A DNA stretch of 64,000 bases from Cercis canadensis (GCA_003255065.1 QAOA01006966.1:67766-131765); one strand, 5' to 3'. Positions 47,740 through 60,895 are shown, counted from the stretch's first letter. Notes: a model not told the origin generated them from the sequence alone. Numbers and translations are program-made.

Positions 47740-49077
47740 AGCTACTTGTAACATAAGACAACACCAAGTCGAACCAAATGATTACTCTAAGTAGTGAATC
47801 AAATTAAGAAACATATAAATAGGGGGGTTTGTTTTGTTGAAGTGATTAACAGAAATTAATTAAAAGTGGTAAACCTTAAGGAAAACAACCAATCCAAGTT
47901 CAACTGATTTGATTTCAAAGAATCCATTCAATCATTAACCTAGTTCTTGGCCTTAGAACACATCAAGAAGCCTCTCAGTGCTCTATGGATATCCACTGGT
48001 TAAGCAACCAGAATTCGGATCAACTAAGACTAAATGAATTAAGCACTCATTTAAATCCAGTTTAACCTAAGTCTAGAATCCAGCCAAAGGTAAACAATCC
48101 ATCCAAAATTTTAGAAACATTGATTAACCTTCAATTTCTTCTTTTATCACAAGCAATTAAGCAATCAACACATGAAAATCCAAATTCGAATTTAAGCAAT
48201 TCAAATAGAATATTTCAGAGGAAGGAAAGAAGTAAATTAACCACTAAATGAATAACAATCAAAGCATAATCTTAGAATTAATAATCAGAAAGCCAAAACC
48301 TAGATTAATTTGAGTATTCAGCTCTCAATCAACAAGAGAAACCAAATTTACAAAATATCTAGAGACTAAGAAAACTAGAAAAACTGTCTACAAAATATCC
48401 TAATTCCATTTTGGCTGCCTCCTCTTGAGCATATAAACCTCCAAAAATACATGCACACCCAAACTGCCCTTAGGGGATGCATTCCCATGGGCCTTAGCTT
48501 TCATTGGGCTTTGGTTTGGGCTCAATTGGACTTGTAATGAAGAAGTTAAGTCCATTTAAGTGCCAAGAGGTCTCTGGAACCATCAGCCAACTTTGATAAG
48601 AAATAAGACCATATAAACTATACAATTGGGTAAACAGGTCTTCATAACAATTTATTCTCTGCATCTTACCTTTCCAATGGGACTAGTTTCAAATCCATAT
48701 GATACCTACAGCTCAAGTTATGGTCCAAACACTACATGTGGGTCAGGATCCTGCGACAACATCTCTTTTCTGGCTTCTAGGATGCATATGACGAGCTAGA
48801 CATCCAAATTAGACTTTGAGCTCTGAATCAAAGTTGTAGAGATTTCTCTTAGCTTTCCTACAAGGTAAGATTAAAAATTATTAGATATTCAGAACTCAAG
48901 TTATACATGAAACACAAAGACAACATAAAATGCCCAGTATTGCTGAAAAATACAATTAGGCACAATTGGATCAAAAGTCATGAAATGTGGCCCAAGCCCA
49001 CTCAATTAAGCTTAAAAGAGGTTTAAAAGACTAAATATGAGGGTTAACTACTGTATAAAAAGTATGTTCATCATAGC
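47740..49077 (-). repeat. gypsy-type LTR remnant inside CACTA
   Basis: At 49077 the minus strand starts TGATGAACATACTTTTTATACAG. The body resembles the Athila-like LTR at 9516-10822 in layout, with AAACCAATCCAAGTTCAACT-type and leader words and GGGCTTTGGTTTGGGC. Toward 47740 it passes into the disturbed join. No internal coding region is seen. Lineage is tentative, and the lower border is not exact. Confidence 0.5.
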
Positions 49078-49982
49078 ACCTCCCCATGGTTATCCAAGCA
49101 CACAAAATACATTGCATAAGTAGCATAAATATGCACCCAGAGAAACACATAGAGATTATGTGAAATTTTAAATAACAAGCTAGAAAATAAACTTGCATGC
49201 CTAATTTAGTAAATGCACTTATCCAAGAATAGTCCCAAAATTGGGGACTATATGGTCAAATATTTCCCTACATTTATGTAACTATTCAGATATATTCACT
49301 TAAAAACATAATAAAAGAGTATATTCACCATTCCATTTAATCCACTAAGACAATATGCCACTGATTTTGACTACACATAAGCACAAGCCAATTATTGCAT
49401 TGTCCTAGAAAAAATACAAGTCAAAGTCCAACAAGTCCATGAAAAAAAAAATTATACCAAGTGTACATAAATATCCATAAAATGCATAAATTTAGCACTA
49501 GCATAAGCAATCTCTAGTTAGACAAGGTTTATGACTTATTCCCAATTTAATTCACTATAATAATGTCAATGCAAGAACACACATGCTAATAAAATAACAA
49601 GTCCAATATCACATACACACATAAATTTCATCCTAGAAACACTACAAAAAAATTTCTCAAAGTCATGATACATACCTCAATAAGTCTAATAAAACTACAA
49701 GTACAAGTTCCCACACTTACATAAATAGATGAAAACTCATATTTAAAGAAAAATCACAAAGAATTCATCCACAAAATTATAAAACTAAACTAATTACATC
49801 ATATATCAAAAGTCCCCAAGAAATTCAACTAATTTTTTTTACATCATCCTTATTTCTTATTCTTAAATTCGGACATAATTACCCCAATAGTACACAAATT
49901 CCCTAATCCATAAAAAAATACCTAAAAATCATAACACAACCTCAAATCACCCATACATCAAAATCTCATAAAATTCACACAT
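49078..49982. other. non-coding remnant between gypsy LTR and Sirevirus
   Basis: AT-rich, no gene. The first bases on the minus strand (GGGGAGGTG before the LTR start) could be a polypurine tract, so this would be the 3' non-coding part of the gypsy remnant, resumed after the Sirevirus at 59437. Confidence 0.4.
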
Positions 49983-51241
49983 TGTTGGTCCCACGGTTCT
50001 CTAACCCTAGTTTTGATGATAACAAATAGCCTTGTTTATTACTAACCTTTATGTGTTTGTTCAAGTGTTAATTCTAAGTGATCATATTAAGTGATAATCT
50101 TGGGTCTGAAGCACAACCAGCTTCCAAGTTTAAAGAACCAGCTATAAGTTTAAGAACTAAATCTACTTGCTGATATGAAAGCCCCAATATTCGTGGACCA
50201 ACTAAGGCTGAAGCTAAACTCGTCTGGACCAGTTAATGGACTTCAGAGATGTTGGAAGGAAGCCCATTAGAGGAATTTGAACTAGAGAAGATTTAGAAAC
50301 AAGAAAGGAAACAAGTGATATATAAGAAAATTATTTGAAAATATGAGATTATTTCTCAATAAGAGATATGATCTCAAATCAGGTCATTAAGACAATCAAG
50401 TAAGCAAAAGCCCAGCCCATTGGCAACAGTCATCTCCAACCTTCTGCTATAAATTCGAAGACTCAAGGTCTGGTAAAAAAGAAAAGAGAATCCATTGAAT
50501 AACTCGAAGAAAAAGCTCTGTCAAAAGGTATTTATCTATCTTTTCTACCAACTTTGCACTACTTGTGTGTAAATCCTTTGAGAGAGTTGTAAAGATATGG
50601 GTGTCATATTCTTTCGGGAATTTGTAATAGATTTCATTGGGAAATCTGTGGAGTGACTTCTATTTTTGTTTGACAGAAGGAGAGAATTTCTAGTTAGCTA
50701 TGTAAGAAACTAGAGGGAGAGTTTTCTTGTTAAGTTCTTTGTAAAACCAATGATGTAACAAAGCTTGGAGAAGTTTGGACAAATAACCTTGTTGATAGTC
50801 GAACCTCAGCCTTGGGAGAATGGATGTAGGCTTTGTTATTGGCCGAACAACTATAAAAATCATGAGCTCAATCTCTCTACCGTTCTCTCTTTAATATTCT
50901 GCTTCTATATGATATATTGCTGCATATCCAGTTATGATGTTTTGTGCTTGTTAACCTTGCAGTGAATTCTATTAGCTTGATAAATTGTTATATTCTTATT
51001 TGCAAGAATCTAAATCTTCTGATATATTATTCTGAGTGGTTATTTGGTATATGTTCTTAGTTCTCGAATTCAAGTTTCAATCTTTAGCCTCTGCTAAGAT
51101 TTTCTGGCTTATTGTATAACCAGCTTTGAAATAAGTTTTGAGCATAATCTGGTTATACCAGAAATTGTTTTAATATGTAATTCCATATTATTATCCATTT
51201 CATCTCCTATTCACTCCCTCTAGGAGCATTCTACACTCTTA
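49983..51241 (+). repeat. Sirevirus 5' LTR
   Basis: 1259 bp starting TGTTGGTCCCACGG. Ends CACTCTTA where the other LTR has CACTCTCA. Contains the TGCTATAAATTCG element at about 50447, a good TATA box. Confidence 0.9.
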
Positions 51242-51242
51242 A

Positions 51243-51255
51243 TTGGTACTAGAGC
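51243..51255 (+). other. Sirevirus primer-binding site (initiator tRNA-Met)
   Basis: TTGGTACTAGAGC follows the LTR by one base; the consensus is TGGTATCAGAGC, so two bases are changed. Confidence 0.8.
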
Positions 51256-51324
51256 ACAATGCTCTATTATTTGGTCTAACAAGCTTGAGTTAAAGATCTA
51301 AAAGTTTTAATCTTTGTAGGTACC

Positions 51325-52270
51325 ATGAATACTCAAAATTCAGCTCATTCTTCCAACAAGCCACCATATTTCAATAGTGACAACTATAAATACTAGAAGG
51401 AAATAATGGAGATATACTTGGAATATTTAGATTTCAAGGTCTAGGTGATTGTGAGGAATAGGATGACACCACCAATGAAGATAGTTAATGGAGAACAAGT
51501 TCCAAAGGAAGAAAGTGAGTTCACTACTGAAGATCAACTCATGTACACTTTGAACTCCAAAGCTAGATACAACATCGTCTTTGCTGTTTCTCCAAAAGAG
51601 TATGAGCACATAGCTTCATGCAATTCAGCAAATGAGATATGAGATTGACTCAAAGCCATAGATGAAGGAACAAGCCATGTGAAGGAAGCCAAAATTGATA
51701 TCTTTGGTTCACAATATGAAATGTTCCACATGGAGAATGATGAAGATCTAGAGTATTTCTTCTTTCGGTTTCTTGGGATCATAAACAATCTTGAGAGTCT
51801 TGGAAGAGAATACACTCAAAAAGAGCAAGTCAAAAAGCTGCTTAGGTGCTTGATAGAAAAATGGGAAACAAAGGTCATGGTTCTCCTTCAATATGTTGAA
51901 ACAAATGAAATGATTGTGGACCGGCTGAGAGGACAACTTGAGACACATCTAATGATGTTGTTTGAAAAAAAAAAATCATCTAGAAGATCACAAGAAAAAG
52001 AATCTAGCTCTGACCAATAACACTTAAGAAACTAGTTATGATTCAAGAGAACCATTTTCTAGTGATGAGGATGTAGCTCTAGTGTCAAGGAAATTTCTTC
52101 ACCAAATGAAAAAGGGATAATGACAGAAGGAAATTTCAACCTAGAAGCAACAAGGCCGAAAGCAGCAAAGAACCAGTCATCTGCTATGAATGCAAGAAGC
52201 CTGGACACATCAAGCTGCATTGTCCTAACCTTAAAAAGAAGAAGTTCTATAGAGGGGATAAGGAGAAAGC
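51325..52270 (+). pseudogene. Sirevirus Gag
   Basis: ATG at 51325 (MNTQNSAHSSNKPPYF) is the expected start, with stops already in the first 40 codons. Open parts 51445-51642 and 51679-52020 encode the UBN2-type copia Gag with TSHVKEAKIDIFGSQYEMF, FRFLGIINNLESLGREYT and LLRCLIEKWETKV. The zinc knuckle CYECKKPGHIKLHC (52182-52224) is intact but in another frame. Confidence 0.87.
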
Positions 52271-53650
52271 TATGATTGCTTCATGGAGTAATGTTGATTC
52301 ATCTTTAAACAGTGATGACTCGGATGAAGAGAACATGGAAAACTTATGTTTCATGGCAAACACAAAAAATAGCAAAGAGGTGTGCTTCAAAGTCAATAGT
52401 GACTTTTGGTACTTGGACAACAGTTGCTCCAAACATATGATTGGAGATCCAACCAAGTTCACTTCATTAAAAAGAAAGACATGAGAGATGTCACTTTTGG
52501 AAATAACGGCAAATGGAGAATTGTTGGAGTTGGTAAAGTAGATATGATTACTTTTTTTACTCTTGATAATGTTTATTTAGTAGAAGGTTTAATGCATAAC
52601 TTATTAAGCATTAGTCAGTTGTGTGACAAAAGTCACAAAGTTGTTTTTGAATCATCACATTGCATCATTTATGAATTGCATAGTGATAAAGTGTTGTTTG
52701 TGGGCCATAGAAGTATTAATGTGTATGTAGTATCCAAAGAGGGACTGAATTTCAAACATGAAACTTATTTTTCATCCCAAAGCAACAACGTCTAGTTATG
52801 GCATAGAAGGCTTGGTCATATAAACTATAAGCTGATTTCTAAACTAGCTCAGGAAGAACTAGTTTTTGGATTACCAAAATTGGTTTTTGAAAAGGACAAG
52901 GTCTACTAAGCTTGTTAGCATGGCAAGCAAACTATGTCACCCTTCATAGCCAAGAAAATGCTTTCTACTTCTAGGCCACTGCAGCTGCTTCATATGGACC
53001 TCTTTGAACCTACACCCACATCCGACTTGAATGACAAGAAGTGTGAATTTGTAATAGTTGATGACCATTCACGATTCACTTGGGTTTATTTTCTTGCTCA
53101 TAAGGATGAAACTTTTACTTTTTTTGAAAGGTTTTGCAAGAAAGTCCAAAATGAAAAAGGGAGTGTCATTTCTTCTATATGAAGTGATCATATTGGAGAA
53201 TTTAAGAACCAACTTTCCAATTTTTTTTGTGAAAATCATGGCATACACCATAATTTCTCATGTCCTATGACTCCTCAACAAAAAGGGTAGTTGAGAGGAA
53301 AAATATGACATTGGTAGAGATGGGTAGAACCATGTTAGTTGAAAATGATCTTCCAAAATATTTATGGACAAAAGTTGTAAATATAACTTGCTATATTTTG
53401 AACAGATGCTTGATAAGGAAAATTTTGAGGAAAACTCCTTAGAAGTTGTGGAAATGGAGAAAACCGAATGTGAGTTACTTCTATGCTTTTAGCTTTAAGT
53501 GCTTTATTCTAAATAATGGTAAGGAGTATTTAGGTAAATTTGATGCAAAATCTAATGAAGGGATTTTCCTAGGTTATTTTTCAACTAGCAAAGCATATAG
53601 AGTATTCAATAGAAAAACTATTTATGTTTAAGAATCTATGCATGTTATTT
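52271..53650 (+). pseudogene. Sirevirus protease and integrase
   Basis: At about 52407-52440 the protease site reads WYLDNSCSKHM where active copies have Asp-Ser-Gly, so the catalytic triad is altered. 52406-52795 covers VYLVEGLMHNLLSISQLCD. The integrase starts with LWHRRLGHINYKLISKLA (HHCC finger) near 52796, then LLHMDLFEP (first Asp), VIVDDHSRFTWVYFL and, after a stop, SDHIGEFKN (second Asp) and the NGx...VERKN segment with Glu. Stops at about 52908, 53181 and 53289 break it. Confidence 0.88.
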
Positions 53651-53929
53651 TTTATGAACCTAACTTCCCTTGAGTACTCCTATCTTGAGGATGATGAAAT
53701 AGTGTAGGAAGATGTTTCAGTACCTACTGAAGTAGTAAATAGAGAGGAAATTGATCAGATAGAAGTAGTTCAGGGAGAAGCTCCACAACAAAATACTAGA
53801 GAGTTGCTTCCAAATGAGACTAGAACTACCAAGAATCATCCAATTGACAAAGTTATTAGAGATCAAAACAGATGAATAAGCATTTGTGCTTCACTTAGAG
53901 ATTTTCATGTAAATCTAGCATTCTTCTCA

Positions 53930-55459
53930 TTCATAGAGCCATCAAACATCAAAGAAGCTCTACAAGATGAAGCTTGGATAGTAGCAATGCAAGATGACCT
54001 AAACCAGTTTGAAAGAAACAAGGTTTAGACACTTGTGCCATATTCAGATGATCTTAGCATCATTGGTACAAAGTGGATCTTTCAGAATAAACTAGATGAA
54101 GATGATAAAGTGGTAAGAAATAAAGCTAGATTGGTAGCACAAGGTTATAACCAACAATAAGGTATAGACTTCGAAGAAACCTTTGCTTTAGTAGCTAGAT
54201 TAAAAGCTATTAGAATGCTACTTGCTTTTGCATGCTATAAAGATTTCAAACTCTTTCAAACGGATGTGAAAAGTGCTTTCTTAAATAGTTTTATTAGTGA
54301 GGAGGTATATGTAATCCATCTTCCCGATTTTGAATGGTTAGAGTATCCAAACCATGTTTATAAACTCTCTAAAGCTTTTATGGTCTTAAACAAGCTCCAA
54401 GAGTTCGTATGATAGACTTAGTGAGTTTCTTTTGCAAAATGATTTTAAAAGAGAAAAAATGGATACTACTCTTTTCACTAAGCATGTTAAGCATGATATA
54501 CTCATAGTACAAATTTATGTTGATGATATCATTTTTGGATCTATTAATGAGTTGTTGTGAAAGGGTTTTGAGAAACTTATGAAAAGAGAATTTGAAATGA
54601 GCATGATGGGGAATTAACATTCTTTCTCAGATTTCAAGTAAAGCAAGTTTCATATGGTATATTTCTTAAACAATCCAAGTATACAAAGGAGCTACTAAAG
54701 AAGTTTGGAATGAGAAATGCAAAAGGAATAGCTACTCATATGAGTCCATCTACAAAGCTAGATCTGGATGAAAAAGGAAAACTAGTTTATGAGAAAAAAT
54801 ACAGATGCATGATCGGTTCTCTACTATATCTCACTGCTAGTAGACTAGATATTATATTCAGCCTATGCTCATGTGCTAGATATCAAGTTGCACCAAAAGA
54901 ATCTCATCTTACAACTGTGAAAAGAATCTTCAGATATTTGGTAGCTACTTCTAATGTGGGAATATGGTATAGCAAAACTAGTTCTTTCGAGTTGATTGCA
55001 TATACATATTCAGATTATGCTAGATGCACCATAAATCGAAAAAGTACCAGTGGAGGATGTCAATTATTGGTAAATGCTCTAGTATCTTGGCAATGCAAGA
55101 AGCAGCATGCTGTAGCACAATCTACTGCTGAAGCTGAATATATGATAGTTGAAAATTGTTGCTTTCAAATCCTTTGGATGAAGTAACAACTTGCTAATTA
55201 TGGTATTTCTCTAACTAAAATTGCTATACAATGTGATAATACTAGTGCCATAAATATTGCTAAAAATCTTGTTCAACATTCTAGAACAAAACATATAGAT
55301 ATCAAGCACCATTTTCTTTGAGATCATGTCTTCAAAGGTGACATTGAACTAGCTTTTATCAATACCAAAGAACAGCTTGCTGACATCTTCACTAAGGCAT
55401 TGGCAGAAGAGAGATTCTGTTATCTAAGACATAAACTTGGGATGATGAGCTTGCCTTAA
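53930..55459 (+). pseudogene. Sirevirus reverse transcriptase and RNase H
   Basis: Reading from EPSNIKEALQDEAWIVAMQDDL, through KWIFQNKLDEDDKVVRNKAR and LLAFACYKDFKLFQTDVKSAFLN (first Asp), to YVDDIIFGS near 54520, the catalytic box, which is intact. RNase H begins in 54710-55186 with MIGSLLYLTASRLDI, YSDYARCTINRKSTSGGC and SQSTAEAEYM-like sequence, and ends with CDNTSAINIAKN and HIDIKHHFL...KGDIELAF before the stop TAA at 55457. At least six stops or frameshifts lie between. Confidence 0.9.
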
Positions 55460-58142
55460 GTTCAACATACATACTGCATATTCATGACATATCATAAATT
55501 TGCATGACCTTGAGGACTAAATTTTCTTGTCAAATTAATTTAAATTTTTGAGCTAACAAGTTTGTTGAGAACTATGTTAATTTTCACACCAAAACTGGAG
55601 TGCAAGCTAGTTCTCATATTCTCTCATGCTAATTATATAATATCAAGTTGATTATCTGAAGATTGGGCCATTTTGTTAAAAGTTGGATCTTGTTTAAATG
55701 GATTGGGTCTGTCTATAAAGATGGATCTGTTTTTAAATCCATATGGGCTTTTCTCTTATGGGCCTCCGCATTTCTATTGATCCATTAAGCCAAAATGCCC
55801 CATTTCATTAAAACCTTTCTTTTCTGCCTATGTAAAATGATGTGCAGAAGCAGTTGACCCTTTAGTTTCCTAAACCTTCTTCTTTCCTAAACCAATTTTG
55901 CAGAATCCCTAGAATTTCACCATTAACCCCATTATCATGCTCGCTATTTCCTAAATTTTTGCAACTCTCCTTAATTAGTTTTCAATCAGACCTACAAACT
56001 GCCTTTAACCTCTCTAAACATGTCCATAAAGCAAGTTACAAAGACAATGAGATTCGAAAACCGTCTCAGTCTCTCTTAGCGAATGGGAAGAAAAGGAAAA
56101 GAAACTTCCAACAACACACTAGAAACTGCCATTGTTGTTTTAGAGTCTACTTTCTCAAAAAATACTAATTCTTTCCAGCAGGCTATGCAATGAGGAACCA
56201 AGCTTGGTGGCTCCAGTGCTAAGGGCAAGGAGCCCATGCATGCAAATCAAGATATTCCTATGGCTGACCCACATGAAGCTCAATCCAAGGCGACTGAAGA
56301 AGAAGAAGAACTGGTTCCCCTGAAATCAGTTGGATGATTTAAGTTGTTAGAAAGACCACATGATGTTCTTTATATGGGTTGGCATGAACCCGAGGTGTCT
56401 CATGTTCCAGAAATTCCAAAAATTCATCTTTCCACTCCTCCAAATTCTCCTAACAAACTAGAAGAAATTCCCACTTAAACCAACACTCCAAAAGTTGTAA
56501 GAACAAATATGACAACTTGCAAACAAGTCTTTGTGTCCAAGCCTGCTCCACCTTGAGCTCCAGGCAATCTTTTCAAGTCCAGAAAGATTGAGAAGCACTT
56601 CTGGAGGAAATTTTTCTTAAGAAAGGTAGTCCCAGGCTCTGTTGTAAAGTGGATTGAGCACATTGAGACAACCATGGCCATTGATGAAGTAGTTGCTACA
56701 ATGGGTTGGAAGCAGCTTCTGGAGATTGAGGAACTAGTTCTGCCTCAACTGGTAAAGTTGTTCAATGCTCACCTTCAACCCCTTAAGGGTGTAGTCTCTG
56801 GTAGCATTTATTTGAAAACCTATGTGGCTGGAGTAGACATAGTGTTGAATGAAAATGTGTTTGAGCAATTGTTTGATATGCTTGCTGAGGGAGATGAAAG
56901 GTATATCCATAAGACTTTGCCTGCTATTTTTATGCCATTTACCGAAGTCATGCACTCATTATGTGATTTTCCTAAAAACATGGATGAAAGTGTATCCTCT
57001 ATCCATTACATGAATTATGTGAGCAAAACCTTAGCCAAGTTTATAAGCACAAACTTTCTTGCTAGGGTTGGTAGCTAATATAAATTCTTTACCTCTAATC
57101 TTTACCTTTTTTATCACATCAAGAACAAACTTCCTTTGAACCTACCCAAGCTAATTCTCAATACCATGACATGGACTGTTGGATGGACTTGAGAGAAAGC
57201 CAGTTTGCCATAGGGCATGCTCATTACCAGAATTTACAGGTATTTTAATGTTAATTTGACTCAGTTCAAGGATGAACCCCTGCCAAGCCATTTGACCATT
57301 AGGCAACCTTTCACTGGGTTTATCCCTCAAGATGACTCTAACAGCCCTTCTCCTGTTAAGCAGCCTTCTGGATCTAAGCACAAAGCAGCTACCTCTTCAT
57401 CTATTTCTAAATAACAGAAAACTGGTTATGGTAAGAAACCGGTAGTAGCCTCTCAAGTTGTGGACTATACTCAGTGCCTGAAGGATATCAACCCTACTGA
57501 GTTAAAAAGCCAAAAGGGTCAAAGGCTGAACCACCAACAAAGCCAACTTATCCAGTTTTCAACCAAGCTTGTTGTTGTGGATGCTACAATGTTGAGCTCA
57601 AGCTCAAATTGGCTACAATTGAAGAAAGGTTTGCTAATGCAGAGATGGAGCTTGCTGCCTTCAAGCCCTCATCTATTTGTCTATACTGCTATTTCTAAAT
57701 TGTTATCTCTTGAATTTTATTATTTTGACATGACTTTTAGTTCTGTGGATTTGTAAACTTAAACAATTTGCATTTCATGGCATATGCATTTGGTGGAAAC
57801 TATTTCTACTATGCATTGTTTACTAGGCTTTCTGCTGGAACTAGTTTCTTTGGTATCAACTTATTTCCTCCTAGTCCTTTTTTATATAACAAAGGGGGCG
57901 AAAGATTAGGAAATATCATCTAGAATTTTTGTCTTTTGCTTTGATATATGAAATAGTATGGATGAATTGTTTTCCATATGCTCTAACATTTGAGGCTGAA
58001 TGAACTGCTCTTAAAATATTTTTAGAAAAACCCCTCTATTATGAAACTACTTATGAAAACTACTTTCTAAACTGGTTGTAAAACTAGCTTAAGAAGTAAG
58101 CATATTTCTAGGGGGAGATCTTTCCAAGCATTTGTCATCATC
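55460..58142 (+). pseudogene. Sirevirus extra 3' coding remnant
   Basis: Sireviruses often carry an additional frame after pol. Here 56170-57750 is readable: an acidic Pro-rich start (EEEEELVPLKSVG, VPEIPKIHLSTPPNSPNK), then 56674-57078 with MGWKQLLEIEELVLPQLVKLF, VSGSIYLKTYVAGVDIVLNENVFEQLF, which resembles the putative plant transposon protein domain found in such frames. 57217-57414 is a Pro- and Ser-rich tail. Stops separate the parts. No signal peptide or clear membrane anchor is seen, so I do not call it an envelope. The rest of the interval is non-coding. Confidence 0.6.
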
Positions 58143-58156
58143 AAAAAGGGGGAGAT
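58143..58156 (+). other. Sirevirus polypurine tract
   Basis: AAAAAGGGGGAGAT immediately precedes the 3' LTR start TGTTGG, the usual Sirevirus form. Confidence 0.9.
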
Positions 58157-59436
58157 TGTTGGCCCCACGGTTCTCCAACCCTAGTTTTGATGATAACAAA
58201 TAACCTTGCCTATCATTGACCTTCATGTGTTTGTTCAAGTGTTTATTCTCAGTGAACATGTTAAGTGATAATCATGGGTCTGAAGCACAACTAGTTTCAG
58301 AGTTTAAAGAACTAGTTCTAAGTTCAAGAACTAGATCTACTTGCTGATATGAAAGTCTCAAAATTCGTGGACTAACTAAGGCTGAAGCCCAACTTGTTTG
58401 TACTAGTTAATGGACTTTAGAGTCGTTGGAAGGAAGCTTATTAGAGCAATTTGAATTAGAGAAGATTCAACAACAAGAAAGGAAACAAGTGCTATATAAG
58501 GAAATTATTTGAAAATATGAGATTATTTCTTAATCAAAGATACGATGTCAAATCAGGTCATTAAGATATCAAATCAAGCAAGCATAAGCCCATCCCATTG
58601 GCAACGGTCATCTTCAACTTTCTACTATAAATTCTAAGATCCAAGGTCTAGAAAAAAGAAAGAGAAGAGAATCCATTGAATCACTCGAAGAAAAAGCTCT
58701 GTGTCAAAAGCTAGTTATCTATCTCTTTTTCCAACTATATACTATTTGTGTGTAAATCCTTTGAAAGAGTTGTAAAGATGTGGATACCATATTCTTTCGG
58801 GAATTTGTAACAGATTTCATTGGGAAATCTGGAGAGTGACTTCTGTCTTTGTTTGACAGAAGGAGAAAGTTTCTAGTGAGCTCTGTAAGAAATTAAAGAG
58901 AGTATTTTCTGGTTAAGCTCTTTGTGAAATCAGTGTTGTAACGAAGTATGGAGAAACTTGGACAAATAATCTTGTTGATAGTCAAACCCCAACCTTGGGA
59001 GAATGGATGTAGGCTCTGTTATTGGCCGAACCACTATAAAAATTTGGGGCTCAATCTCTCTACCTTTCTTGCTTTAATATTCTGCTATTATATGATATAT
59101 TGCTTCATGACCAGATTTGATGTTCTATGCTTGTTAAGCTTGCTGTGAATTCTATTAGCTTGATAATTCTTGATTGATAAGTTATTATATTCTTATTTGC
59201 AAAAATCTAAATCTTATAATCTATTATTCTGAGTGGTTATCTGGTTTATGTTCTCAGTTCTTGAATTCAATTTTCAATCTTTAGCCTATACTAAGATTTT
59301 CTGGGTTATTGTATAACCAGCTTTGAAACAAGTTTTGAGCATAAATTGATTATACCATAAATTATTTAAATTTGTAATTCTGTATTATTATTCATTTCAT
59401 CTCTTATTCACCAATAGGAGCATTCCTACACTCTCA
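58157..59436 (+). repeat. Sirevirus 3' LTR
   Basis: 1280 bp, TGTTGGCCCCACGG...ACTCTCA. Bases 58769-58951 recur unchanged at 47476-47659 beside an assembly gap. Confidence 0.9.
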
Positions 59437-59969
59437 ATTATAACTAAAATTCATCAATTAAAACAAAATAAACACAACAAAATAACCCAAATAAAAATGA
59501 AAAAGGGGATTTGGGTTTGGGGTAATTGAAAGACTTAACTAAGGAAGGAGAGCTCAAGCCCCACACTTTGTCACGTTAGAAATGGGAGCACACAGCCGGA
59601 AATGAAAGCTTGGAGGGGGAGGCGAAGAGAGAAGAGTGACTTTGGGTGGAGAAGAAGTGAAAATTTGAAGGGGAAAGAAGTTAAATTTGGATGGGTATCA
59701 AATTCAAGAATATATAGTTGGAAAACGAAAAAAATTTCAAAATTTTTTGAATCCTTTAGTGAAACGCAGCATTTAGTGACTTTGGAATTTCCAACGGAAT
59801 GTACCATTGGAATATTAAAAAAAAAAAAATTTCAAAATTGCAAATTTTTAAAATTTCAGGAGAATATACTATTGGAATTTTAAAAAAAAAATCAAAATTG
59901 AAAATTATTTAAGAGAATAAACAAAAAAAATTAATTTTTAAAATTCTAATGGTATATATTCTTGTAGTG
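59437..59969. other. gypsy remnant continued, then CACTA right subterminal region
   Basis: The first part resumes the AT-rich non-coding sequence left of the Sirevirus. From about 59780 A/T-rich subterminal repeats with TTTCCAACGGAATG and ATTGGAAT words lead to the CACTA end at 59969. Confidence 0.55.
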
Positions 59970-60895
59970 TTTGAGACATGATATATTAAAGCAAAAAAAA
60001 AAAATGCAACTTTGATTCACGATTTGACAACTACTAAAGTGATATATATAAACTCATTGACGATGGAGTCCATCCCCCTTTTATCGTCATCATTTCCAAA
60101 AGTTTCAAAACTATTGTTGAGCCTAGTGCTCAAGAGTCTGTACCTCCTTCCCCTTCATACAAATTCGAGTTTGACCCTAAGTCTTTCCTCCCAAAAGAGT
60201 CTAATGTACTTCCTTTTGATTTCCATGAAATAAATCTTGAATTCAAGTATTCATTGTCTCTTCATCTTAAGAACCTAAGTAAAATAAATGAAGTGGATCC
60301 TAGGGTAGAAGGCGTGTCTTCTGAAATTTGTCCCAATCACTAACAAGGAAAAAGTGATCCTAAATTAGAAAAGTGCAAAAGATCAATTTGTATAATGAAA
60401 ATGAACCAATAATGGTTGAGATTGGATCTACCCTCAAGGAGGAAGAACGTGAAAAGATGATTTACTTGCTCAGAACTTACAAAGACATTTTCACTTGGTC
60501 TTACAAGGACATGTTGGGAGTTAGCACCGATATAGTAATACATCACATCCCCACTCACTTTGATGCTAAGCCAGTTAAGTAGTAGTTGAGGAACTAGAGT
60601 GGGCGTTGGACATCAAAGAAGAGGTCGTTGGACATCAAAGAAGAGGTAGAAAAGCATATCAATGCCGAATTTCCTAATGTGGTAAAATACCCTTAATGGT
60701 CAGCTAACATCATCCTAGTACTAAATAAAGATGGGAAAGTAAGGATATGTGTAGATTAGTGAGATCTAAACAAAGCTTCCTAAAGGACGATTTTCCTCTC
60801 CCTCACATAGATGTCTTAGTAGATAACACTACTAGTCATTATTTGCTTTCCTTCATGAATGGGTTCTCAAGATACCATTAGATTAAGATGGATCT

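Larger units (their letters stand above)
49983..59436 (+). mobile_element. Ty1/copia Sirevirus (SIRE/Maximus type), dead
   Basis: LTRs 49983-51241 and 58157-59436 start TGTTGG; the 3' LTR ends ACTCTCA and the 5' LTR ACTCTTA. Order inside: primer site, gag, protease, integrase, reverse transcriptase, RNase H, the copia order, then a 2.7-kb region with an extra coding remnant, and the tract AAAAAGGGGGAGAT before the 3' LTR, as usual in Sireviruses. Many stops break every gene. Flanks CACAT and ATTAT do not match, so no target duplication is visible. The LTRs differ at roughly a tenth of positions in the part compared. Confidence 0.92.
45280..59969 (-). mobile_element. CACTA (En/Spm) transposon with nested insertions
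   Basis: The left end CACTACAAGAAAAAG (45280) and right end TATTCTTGTAGTG (to 59969) are inverted CACTA termini. Both are flanked by TTT (45277-45279 and 59970-59972), the 3-bp target duplication of this superfamily. Subterminal words like AATTCCAAYGG recur inside both ends. The transposase remnant is on the minus strand at 45846-47270. The element was later invaded by a gypsy-type element (about 47740-49982) and by the Sirevirus 49983-59436, which account for most of its 14.7 kb. Confidence 0.9.

Noticed and set aside
49978..59441. Target-site duplication for the Sirevirus
   Set aside because: The flanks CACAT and ATTAT do not match, so none is claimed.
35989..59969. One CACTA element from the first left end to the only right end
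   Set aside because: The flanking triplets differ (AAC and TTT), whereas 45280 has TTT on both sides. The pair 45280-59969 is the better fit.
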